This document shows positions 1 to 5,995 of a stretch of DNA of 6,713 nucleotides, in pieces. The notes beneath the pieces were generated by a model that did not search any database, was not told the DNA's origin, and saw nothing but the letters and a program-made list of their open reading frames with translations. The number at the start of each line of letters is the position of its first letter. Position 1 is the first letter of the stretch. This DNA comes from Legionellales bacterium (GTDB lineage: Bacteria; Pseudomonadota; Gammaproteobacteria; WLWR01): assembly GCA_012103495.1 (NCBI GenBank), contig WLWR01000098.1, positions 1-6,713 of the forward strand, given 5' to 3'. Both the position numbers and the translations under genes were made by a program.

Positions 1-1
1 C

Positions 2-721
2 CATTCACTAGCAGCAGAACTTGATTTATCGATATCAGACATTAAACACATACGAAATGAGACCCTTTGCCTTGAGCCTTCATTATTAAATACCCCTTCT
101 GAGGTATTTGAGGAAATCGAACACCTCATAAAATGTCAGAAAGAAGCAGACTATGATTTAACAACATTCCCCGAACTTGCACAAATATTTTCAGAACCTG
201 CCAAAAAAAGCACTTTTTCTTATTTGTTGGGTCAAGAATTTATGCGAAGCAACCGATACGAGGAAGCCCTCACTGAATTTTCTAAAATTGCTAGCACTTC
301 CAAACACTACAATGATGCTCTCATTGATCAAGCTTACAGCCTAATAAAGAGCACAACAACAAAAGACCTAAGCAATGAGCAAGAAAGAGCCCTTGAAACA
401 CAGGCTATCGACACGGCTCATTCCCTATTAACATTACATGAGAGAAGAACAAATCCTAATTTTAAGCAAAAAGGGGTTGATACGGAACGAACTTCAAGCC
501 CTTCCCCCAAAACAACCGTGAAAACATTGATAAGAAGGAGTTTGCTTTGCCTATTAAAGGCTCGGGGGGAAGCCATAATGAAATGTCAGCACAGCACGGG
601 AAAAAATGCGACCACCGCCGCCACCTCTTCTTCAATGTTTAGCAAGACACCAACGGTTCAAGAAGGAACCGTGGCTAGAAATTGCGACGATCCAGTAGTG
701 ACTCAATTCGCTAAAGTCTAA
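2..721 (+). CDS. Unrecognised TPR-like protein, C-terminal part (5' end outside window)
   Basis: The reading frame is open from base 2 to the TAA at 719-721 (239 codons), so the window holds only the C-terminal part. The TTG at 224 is not a convincing start, because the frame continues upstream with ordinary protein sequence. The first two thirds look alpha-helical. Around visible residues 72-105 the pattern LGQEF..SNRYEEALTEF.KI resembles one TPR motif (L, G, Y, A and F spaced as in TPR helices), so a protein-interaction role is possible. The last ~80 residues are Ser/Thr-rich and look disordered. No signal peptide or membrane segment is visible. Codon use is AT-rich with several AGA/AGG/ATA codons, unlike prlC or apaH, which hints at horizontal acquisition. 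An effector-like role is conceivable but unproven. A competing open frame at 481-639 raises the possibility of a frameshift near the 3' end. I do not recognise the family. Confidence 0.6.
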   Translation, partial: HSLAAELDLSISDIKHIRNETLCLEPSLLNTPSEVFEEIEHLIKCQKEADYDLTTFPELAQIFSEPAKKSTFSYLLGQEFMRSNRYEEALTEFSKIASTSKHYNDALIDQAYSLIKSTTTKDLSNEQERALETQAIDTAHSLLTLHERRTNPNFKQKGVDTERTSSPSPKTTVKTLIRRSLLCLLKARGEAIMKCQHSTGKNATTAATSSSMFSKTPTVQEGTVARNCDDPVVTQFAKV

Positions 722-732
722 CTAACCGCCAC

Positions 733-763
733 AAAAAAATCCCCGGCAAAAACTTGTCGGGGA
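733..763 (-). terminator. Distal intrinsic terminator of the prlC transcript
   Basis: Bases 740-749 pair with 754-763 (10 bp including one G-T wobble, GC-rich, 4-nt loop). On the minus strand the hairpin is followed directly by seven T (complement of 733-739), the standard rho-independent layout. It lies downstream of the prlC stop and behind a first terminator. On the plus strand the hairpin is followed by A's rather than T's, so it should not terminate the left-hand gene efficiently. Confidence 0.8.
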
Positions 764-764
764 C

Positions 765-798
765 AAAAAAATCGATTCGGTCTGGGGAAAACCGAATC
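765..798 (-). terminator. Proximal intrinsic terminator of the prlC transcript
   Basis: Bases 774-781 (GATTCGGT) pair perfectly with 791-798 (ACCGAATC) around a 9-nt loop. On the minus strand the stem is followed by GA and then seven T (complement of 765-771). It is the first of two tandem terminators reached by transcription leaving prlC. Confidence 0.75.
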
Positions 799-799
799 A

Positions 800-829
800 G
801 TCCGCAACAAAATGAGGGAGGTTGCGGAC
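800..829. other. Perfect 9-bp hairpin, third in the terminator cluster
   Basis: GTCCGCAAC (800-808) is perfectly complementary to GTTGCGGAC (821-829), with a 12-nt loop that is purine-rich on the plus strand. No T-run follows it on either strand, so it is not itself an intrinsic terminator. On the minus strand it lies just upstream of the two terminators and could protect the prlC mRNA 3' end or be part of a small 3' RNA. That role is inference; the stem is directly visible. Confidence 0.5.
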
Positions 830-913
830 ATAAGCGCCTTGGGGTAGACGCTCATTTAATTAGATAACGCTGATATGCAAAAGTTCCCCATCTCATTCCA
901 TTTCAAGATACGA

Positions 914-2944
914 TCACGTTGCTTGAACCCCCTGATCAATCAAAAAAGCGTCCATGCTCGGCTGGCGTCCGCAAAAATCGACGAACAATTGCATCGCATC
1001 GCAGCTGCCACCCTGAGCAAGCATGGTATTCAAAAACGATCGACCGCAAGCCTCATCAAAAATACCATGGGTTAAGAATTGATCAAACGCATCACAAGCC
1101 AACACCTCAGCCCACAAATAACTGTAATACCCCGCCGCGTAACCACCGGCAAAAATATGGCTAAAGCTATGTTGAAACCGATGATAATCGGGCACTGGTA
1201 CCACACTGACTTGTTGACGCAGGTCTTCCAACAACCGGGCAATCTCCTTTGCGGACGTTGGTGGCACTTGATGATGCAAATTAAAATCAAACAGTGCAAA
1301 TTCCAATTGACGTACCAATTGCATCGCTGCTTGAAAATGGCGTGAATGTAATAAGTTATCAATCATGTCTTTGGGCAAACTCGCGCCGGTTTGATAGTGG
1401 CGACTGATCAACGCCAACGCTTGCGGTTGCCAAACCCAGCGCTCGAAAAATTGACTGGGTAACTCCACCGCATCCCAAGGCACCCCTCGAATGCCTGAAA
1501 CATCGGCATACTCGACTTGAGTTAACAAATGCTGCAAACAGTGACCAAATTCATGAAAAATGGTCAACACTTCATCGTGTGAAAACAAGGCGGGTTTTTG
1601 CAACGAAGGTGGGGCCAAATTACAAGTTAAAAAAGCCATTGGCAATTGCAATTGCCCTCTTGCGGTTCGTCGTCTGATCACACACTCATCCATCCACGCA
1701 CCGCTACGTTTTCCACTGCGTGCGTACAAATCGATATACAAATAACCAACGGTCTTGGCTTGCGCATCGTTCACTGCGAAACAACGGACCTCATCACACC
1801 AAGTATCCACTTCATGACATTCTTGCAATGTGATGCCATACAACCGCTGCACGATATCGAACATCCCAGTCAATACTTGATCTTCTGGAAAGTAAGGTCG
1901 CAAATCTTCTTGCGAAATGGCATAAGCGTGCTGGCGTAGTTTTTCACTAAAATAATTTACATCCCACGGTTGCAACGTTTCGACTTGATAGTGCTGTCTA
2001 GCAAATTGCTCTAACTGTTCAAAGTCTTGTTGCGCTTGCTGCCGCACTCGCTGGACTAAATCTTGCAAAAAATCCAACACTTGTTTGCTGTCTTCTGCCA
2101 TCTTCGTCGCCAATGAATACTGTGCATAATTGTCAAAACCTACCAATTGCGCTAACTGATGACGCAATTGAATGATTTCAACCATCACCTCACTGTTGTC
2201 ATATTGATTTTGATCGGCCAATTCCGATGCACGTGTCACATACGCACGGTACAATGTTTCTCGCAACTTGGCCTCTTCGGCATAGCAAATCACGGCAAAA
2301 TAGCAGGGGAAATCCAACGTCAAAATCCAACCTGCTACTTGTTGGCGTTGAGCCACTTCCCGTGCTTGCGCCACAGCATGTTCCGGTAAACCAGCCAACT
2401 GTGTTTCATCCGTCACGTGATGTTGCCAGGCTTGCGTCGCATCCAATACATTTTGTTCAAATTGCGTGGTTAATTCTGCCAAACGTTTTTGCATGATCTG
2501 GTAACGTTCTTTATCCGCATCCGCCAATTGCACCCCTGCTAAACGAAAGTCGCGTAATTGATGAGCGATAACTTGTTGCTGCGCATTTGATAATTGATTG
2601 AAATCATCTCGCTCGGCCAATTGTTTAACTGCTTGATACAATCCAGTGTTTTGTCCCATCCACGTAGCATAATCAGTCAAGGCTGCCAAACATTGTTCGT
2701 AAGTATCTCGCAACACTTTACTATCACGCACACCGTGCAAGTGACGCACCGGCGCAAAAGTTTTATCCAACTCATCTTCCAATTCTTCAATCGGCAACAT
2801 CAAATTGTCCCAGGTGTAGGAGGATGTTTGTTGTAACAACGCGTTAATTTGTTGCTGAGTCTCTGTTAACTGTTGTTTGAATTGTGGGGAAAATTGTTCA
2901 ATATCAATTGAATTAAACTGCGGGAACGCGGTAGACTCGGTCAT
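914..2944 (-). CDS. prlC: Oligopeptidase A (M3 family zinc metallopeptidase)
   Basis: This is a cytoplasmic zinc endopeptidase that degrades short peptides, including cleaved signal peptides, in the final stage of protein turnover. The 676-residue product is close to the ~680 residues of E. coli PrlC. The zinc site is FHEFGH at residues 463-468 (ligands H464 and H468, catalytic E465), with the third ligand E494 in WDAVELPSQFFE. The C-terminal substrate-binding region carries SHIFAGGYAAGYYSYLWAEVL (about 595-615), typical of M3 peptidases, and the helical N-terminal half includes the family's VRDSKVLRDTYEQCL stretch. The chosen start is the ATG at 2944, preceded by AGAGGA with 6-nt spacing. 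A longer frame reaching a TTG at 3019 would overlap rsmA and adds 25 unrelated residues. The gene is intact, divergent from rsmA, and ends at tandem terminators. Confidence 0.96.
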   Translation of the reverse strand: MTESTAFPQFNSIDIEQFSPQFKQQLTETQQQINALLQQTSSYTWDNLMLPIEELEDELDKTFAPVRHLHGVRDSKVLRDTYEQCLAALTDYATWMGQNTGLYQAVKQLAERDDFNQLSNAQQQVIAHQLRDFRLAGVQLADADKERYQIMQKRLAELTTQFEQNVLDATQAWQHHVTDETQLAGLPEHAVAQAREVAQRQQVAGWILTLDFPCYFAVICYAEEAKLRETLYRAYVTRASELADQNQYDNSEVMVEIIQLRHQLAQLVGFDNYAQYSLATKMAEDSKQVLDFLQDLVQRVRQQAQQDFEQLEQFARQHYQVETLQPWDVNYFSEKLRQHAYAISQEDLRPYFPEDQVLTGMFDIVQRLYGITLQECHEVDTWCDEVRCFAVNDAQAKTVGYLYIDLYARSGKRSGAWMDECVIRRRTARGQLQLPMAFLTCNLAPPSLQKPALFSHDEVLTIFHEFGHCLQHLLTQVEYADVSGIRGVPWDAVELPSQFFERWVWQPQALALISRHYQTGASLPKDMIDNLLHSRHFQAAMQLVRQLEFALFDFNLHHQVPPTSAKEIARLLEDLRQQVSVVPVPDYHRFQHSFSHIFAGGYAAGYYSYLWAEVLACDAFDQFLTHGIFDEACGRSFLNTMLAQGGSCDAMQLFVDFCGRQPSMDAFLIDQGVQAT

Positions 2945-2983
2945 GACTTTTCCTCTGCAACAAAGCGATATAAATTCAAAGCC
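2945..2983. promoter_or_regulatory. Compact divergent prlC/rsmA start region
   Basis: Only 39 bp separate the two divergent start codons, so any promoters must sit in this gap or extend into the coding ends. An AT-rich core at 2967-2975 reads TATAAA on plus (2969-2974) and TATATC on minus (2967-2972), either of which could be a -10 element. The minus version would leave a short leader carrying the prlC ribosome site AGAGGA (2951-2956). The plus version would give rsmA an almost leaderless mRNA, in line with its lack of a good Shine-Dalgarno. No convincing -35 is visible on either strand. Confidence 0.3.
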
Positions 2984-3763
2984 ATGCATCATAAAGCACG
3001 CAAACGGTTTGGACAACATTTCCTAACCGACCCTATGATCATCGATCGGATTGTGTCTGCCATGCACTTGGCGGCCAGCGACACGGTGATAGAAATTGGC
3101 CCTGGCTTGGGGGCTCTTACCTTGCCATTATTGCAACAATTAAATCAACTTACCGTGATAGAAATTGATCGTGATTTGATTGCTCGTTTACGCAGTTTTG
3201 CACCCACAGATCGATTGACCCTTGTGCAAGCTGATGTACTAAAAGTCGATGTAGCAAATTTAATTACACAGTATCCTTGCAAAATTGTTGGGAACTTACC
3301 TTACAATATTTCCACACCCTTACTGTTTCATCTATTGCAAACAGCTTCTCACATTGACGGCATGTGGTTTATGTTACAACACGAAGTAGCACAACGCTTG
3401 GCAGCCTCCCCCAATCAAGCTGCTTATGGACGTTTGTCAATCATGGCGCAATACCATTGCCAAATTCATTATTTATTTCACGTTCCCCCGCAAGCATTTC
3501 ACCCACCTCCCAAAGTTGATTCAGCGGTCGTTTGGTTGCAACCGCATACCAAGCTTCCCCACATCGCTAATGATTATGCTCACTTGAATCAATTGGTCAC
3601 CGCTGCTTTTAGTCAACGACGCAAAACTATCCGTAATGCATTAAAAAATTACGTACCGGAACACACTTTTTCACAGCTTGCCATCGACCCCACCGTTCGC
3701 CCGGCAGAACTTTCATTGGCTCAGTATGTAAAACTTAGTAATCACTTAGGATGTCCGCTATAA
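2984..3763 (+). CDS. rsmA: 16S rRNA (adenine(1518)-N6/adenine(1519)-N6)-dimethyltransferase
   Basis: RsmA (KsgA) uses S-adenosylmethionine to dimethylate two adjacent adenines in the 3' terminal helix of 16S rRNA, a late checkpoint in small-subunit assembly; its loss gives kasugamycin resistance. The 259-residue product has the full family signature: RKRFGQHFL at 6-14, the SAM-binding motif EIGPGLGALT at 37-46, an acidic ribose-contacting position in VIEIDRD (58-64), the catalytic NLPYN at 104-108, FHPPPKVDSAVV at 172-183, SQRRKTIRNAL at 210-220 and RPAELSLAQYVKLSN near the C-terminus. Length and motifs match the enteric enzyme, and nothing is missing. The ATG at 2984 leads straight into the conserved RKRFGQHFL and has only a weak ribosome-binding site. 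It is the first gene of the plus-strand run. Confidence 0.97.
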   Translation: MHHKARKRFGQHFLTDPMIIDRIVSAMHLAASDTVIEIGPGLGALTLPLLQQLNQLTVIEIDRDLIARLRSFAPTDRLTLVQADVLKVDVANLITQYPCKIVGNLPYNISTPLLFHLLQTASHIDGMWFMLQHEVAQRLAASPNQAAYGRLSIMAQYHCQIHYLFHVPPQAFHPPPKVDSAVVWLQPHTKLPHIANDYAHLNQLVTAAFSQRRKTIRNALKNYVPEHTFSQLAIDPTVRPAELSLAQYVKLSNHLGCPL

Positions 3764-3764
3764 T
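3735..3764 (+). promoter_or_regulatory. Candidate internal promoter overlapping the rsmA stop
   Basis: A perfect TATAAT lies at 3759-3764 and contains the rsmA TAA stop (3761-3763). Upstream, TTAGTA at 3735-3740 (18-bp spacing) is only a weak -35 match, and there is no extended -10 TG. Predicted transcription would start near 3771, giving a leader of about 30 nt before the ATG at 3801. That would let the relaxase-like gene, apaH and thiD be expressed apart from rsmA. Only the -10 hexamer is strong. Confidence 0.4.
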
Positions 3765-3800
3765 GTTGTTCTTTTACGGATGGCAGTAGGGGTACTTACG

Positions 3801-5198
3801 ATGGCAGCAATTTTCCAAGGGATGCAAAACATATTAACAAAGCAATTTTACGCGACAAACAAATCATCGCCCCCCCCCGAATCAGAACAAAAAAAATCAC
3901 CGTTCCAACACCAACGTCTTCCCATCGAACCAGCCAAGACATTATTAGAAATACCTTCGCGACAAACATTAATAAAAAACTGGCCGACTCGCATGAGCTT
4001 CTCTGAAGAAAATTATGCTAACCACTGCCAACCCTTACTCGATAATTTTGTCGAATTTACGCAACAATTGCCAGAAACTCTTACCAGTTATTATGCACAT
4101 ACCGGTGGCCTAATCGATCATGCGTTGGAACGCACAGATACTGCGTTAACCTTAGTACGTGGTTATTTTTTACCAGATGGTTCCGAATCTTCTCCATTAA
4201 CCGAACCCCAAACATTATGGATATATGCCGTGTTCTCCGCTTCAATTTTACGTGGCATTGGTAAAATCATTACTGAATTTCGAATTGATATTTGCAATCA
4301 ACACGGTCAGGTTAGTCAGCAATGGCAACCGTATAATGGCAGCATGTTGTCGTTGGATTCACACTATCAATATCATTTTTTAAAGCCTCAACCGGATGCG
4401 TTTAAACGACGCAATACTTTATTGTTGGCTAGACAATTGATGCCCGCCGAAGGATTTCGTTGGATCACCAGCAATTCAGAAGTCTTGCGCATTTGGCAAG
4501 CACTATTGGACGAAGATGATCGCAGCGCTGGAAGCTTCGGCCATGTCATTTCTCAAGCCGACGCCGATGCCATTGCTCGCAGTTGGCAACAAACGGCAGT
4601 GACCGATTTAGTGGATATCGACAGTGACTTTGCCGGATTTCTGGATAACGTTGAAGATCGAATAGATCCGCACAGCCATGAAGACAATGAAGGAAAATTT
4701 TTAGCCGACATCTCCGACTGGATCCGTCGTCAATTGGAATCGGGTGAATTATTGATTAATCGCCAACATTTGTTTGCCGTTGCCGGCGGCTTGTTAATTA
4801 CTTCTGATTTATTTCGTTTGTTCGTGCAAAACTATCCGGAATATCAAGCACTCCAATCCATGCAGACTGCATTTGGCAGTGGGCAAGGACTTATTTCCGC
4901 AGGTTTACAAGGAGATTTGGCAACTTTCATCCACACCCAAGATGGGACAAAAGTCAGCGGTGTGGTGTTAAACAATCCTCATTTGGTCTTACCTCAAACA
5001 TTCAAACAAGCCCAAGCCAATGGTCAAGTACAAACCATTACCGCGCAGGAATTTTCCCAACAATCCAGTGAGCTCGTTGCAGTAACCAGTGCGGCAGCTA
5101 CCGTGCATCAGAAAATATCGCCCACCGGACAACTGGAAACTCAAACGTCATCATCAGCGCCAACGGTGGGACGCTCTCGTTTCGCACCGTTTGGTTAA
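3801..5198 (+). CDS. TraI/MobH relaxase-like orphan protein, probably non-catalytic
   Basis: The 465-residue product resembles the TraI-type (MobH) relaxases of integrative conjugative elements in both of their recognisable regions. The N-terminal region has GGLIDHALE at about 102-110, LWIYAVFSASILRGIGK at about 139-155 and a following W.PY.G...Y.YHF stretch, matching GGLLxH...LLHDxGK...W.P in relaxases. The C-terminal region at about 298-390 (WIRRQLESGELLIN, then AVAGGLLITSDLF, then KVSGVVLNNP) matches the TraI_2 C-terminal domain. The usual HHH before GGL reads SYY and the HD dyad reads RG, so metal-dependent nicking is unlikely; H107 is kept. The start at 3801 is preferred over the in-frame ATG at 3780 because AGGGG sits 8 nt before it and a candidate promoter would start near 3771. 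Low-complexity linkers lie near residues 20-35 and after 420, and C9 and A8 runs occur near the start. No conjugation neighbours are present. Function unknown. Confidence 0.8.
   Translation: MAAIFQGMQNILTKQFYATNKSSPPPESEQKKSPFQHQRLPIEPAKTLLEIPSRQTLIKNWPTRMSFSEENYANHCQPLLDNFVEFTQQLPETLTSYYAHTGGLIDHALERTDTALTLVRGYFLPDGSESSPLTEPQTLWIYAVFSASILRGIGKIITEFRIDICNQHGQVSQQWQPYNGSMLSLDSHYQYHFLKPQPDAFKRRNTLLLARQLMPAEGFRWITSNSEVLRIWQALLDEDDRSAGSFGHVISQADADAIARSWQQTAVTDLVDIDSDFAGFLDNVEDRIDPHSHEDNEGKFLADISDWIRRQLESGELLINRQHLFAVAGGLLITSDLFRLFVQNYPEYQALQSMQTAFGSGQGLISAGLQGDLATFIHTQDGTKVSGVVLNNPHLVLPQTFKQAQANGQVQTITAQEFSQQSSELVAVTSAAATVHQKISPTGQLETQTSSSAPTVGRSRFAPFG
3870..3896 (+). repeat. Homopolymer tracts C9 and A8 inside the relaxase-like gene
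   Basis: Nine consecutive C (3870-3878) encode most of SPPP, and 11 bases later eight consecutive A (3889-3896) fall in EQKKS, about 23-32 codons into the gene. Both tracts are long enough to be slippage-prone in replication or transcription, and a one-base change in either would truncate the product early. They lie in a low-complexity linker, so they may also reflect relaxed selection. Confidence 0.85.
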
Positions 5199-5200
5199 TC

Positions 5201-5995
5201 ATGCATTATGCCATTGGCGACATCCAAGGTTGTTATCGCCCACTACAGCAATTATTAAATCTCATTCAATTTAACGAACGACAAGATCAATTGTGGTTTA
5301 CCGGTGATTTAGTCAATCGAGGTCCCGATTCATTATCTGTATTGCGTTTCATTCAATCATTGGGATCTGCAGCGGTGACGGTGTTGGGCAATCACGATTT
5401 GCATTTGTTGGCAGTCCATCACCATCAAGCATTCTTACAAGCGAAAGATACGCTGCAGCCTATTCTACAAGCGCCCGACCGTGACGTATTGTGTCATTGG
5501 CTACAACAACAACCATTGCTTTATTACGATGCTCAATTAAACTATGTGCTGGTTCACGCTGGCATTGCGCCGATGTGGACGCTGGCACAAGCGCAGCAAT
5601 TGGCCACTGAGGTACAACGTTGTATGCAGTTACCTGATTTTTGGCAACATTTATATGGTGATGCCCCCCACTGTTGGGATGAACAATTAACCGATTGGGC
5701 GCGCGCACGAATCATTGTCAATTATTTTACCCGCATGCGGTTTTGCAATGCGCAAGGATGCTTGGATTTACAAACCAAAAGTGCTCCTGGCACTCAAGTC
5801 GCTGGCTACGTTCCTTGGTTTGCCATCGAACATCGTAAAACCAAACAAGAGCGAATTATTTTTGGACACTGGGCTTCACTCATGGGACAAACACAAACAC
5901 CTAATACTTTTGCCTTAGACACCGGTTGTGTTTGGGGCGGTCGATTAACTGCGCTGCGATTCATCGACCAACAATTGTTTTCGGTTCCAGCATGA
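5201..5995 (+). CDS. apaH: Symmetrical bis(5'-nucleosyl)-tetraphosphatase (Ap4A hydrolase)
   Basis: ApaH is a cytoplasmic metallophosphatase that splits diadenosine tetraphosphate symmetrically into two ADP, controlling this stress-linked nucleotide and decapping Np4-capped RNA. The 264 residues carry every phosphoesterase block: GDIQGC at 6-11, GDLVNRGPDS at 35-44, GNHD at 63-66, VLVHAG with H119, FGHWA at 221-225, and the ApaH-specific DTGCVWGGRLTALR at 240-253. The metal ligands D, D, N, H, H and H are all present. Its length is slightly below the 280 residues of the E. coli enzyme. The ATG at 5201 lies 2 nt after the stop of the upstream gene and has no clear ribosome site, so translational coupling is likely. 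The stop overlaps the thiD start. The gene is intact. Confidence 0.97.
   Translation: MHYAIGDIQGCYRPLQQLLNLIQFNERQDQLWFTGDLVNRGPDSLSVLRFIQSLGSAAVTVLGNHDLHLLAVHHHQAFLQAKDTLQPILQAPDRDVLCHWLQQQPLLYYDAQLNYVLVHAGIAPMWTLAQAQQLATEVQRCMQLPDFWQHLYGDAPHCWDEQLTDWARARIIVNYFTRMRFCNAQGCLDLQTKSAPGTQVAGYVPWFAIEHRKTKQERIIFGHWASLMGQTQTPNTFALDTGCVWGGRLTALRFIDQQLFSVPA

Noticed and set aside
774..829. CsrA-sponge type small RNA on the plus strand (GGGGA and GGGAG in hairpin loops)
   Set aside because: Only two loops contain GGA, there is no plus-strand T-run terminator or clear promoter, and minus-strand terminators explain the two stems that have T-runs.
875..1164. Short plus-strand open frames opposite the 3' end of prlC
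   Set aside because: They are antisense shadows of an unmistakable prlC coding sequence, with no recognisable domain or ribosome site.
1641..1656. Perfect 16-bp palindrome GGCAATTGCAATTGCC
   Set aside because: It lies inside prlC and follows from the codons for QLQLP (CAA/TTG repeats). No second copy or regulatory context was seen.
2945..3019. 25-residue N-terminal extension of prlC from a TTG at 3019
   Set aside because: It would overlap the rsmA start, has no ribosome site or family similarity, and the ATG at 2944 has a well-placed AGAGGA.
3780..3800. Upstream ATG at 3780 as the start of the relaxase-like gene
   Set aside because: It adds only seven residues, has a poorly placed ribosome site and lies about 9 nt from the predicted transcription start. 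The ATG at 3801 has AGGGG at good spacing. It cannot be fully excluded.
3801..5198. Active mobile element or ICE carrying the relaxase-like gene
   Set aside because: No integrase, coupling protein, type IV secretion genes, oriT or flanking repeats are visible, and the gene is packed between housekeeping genes.
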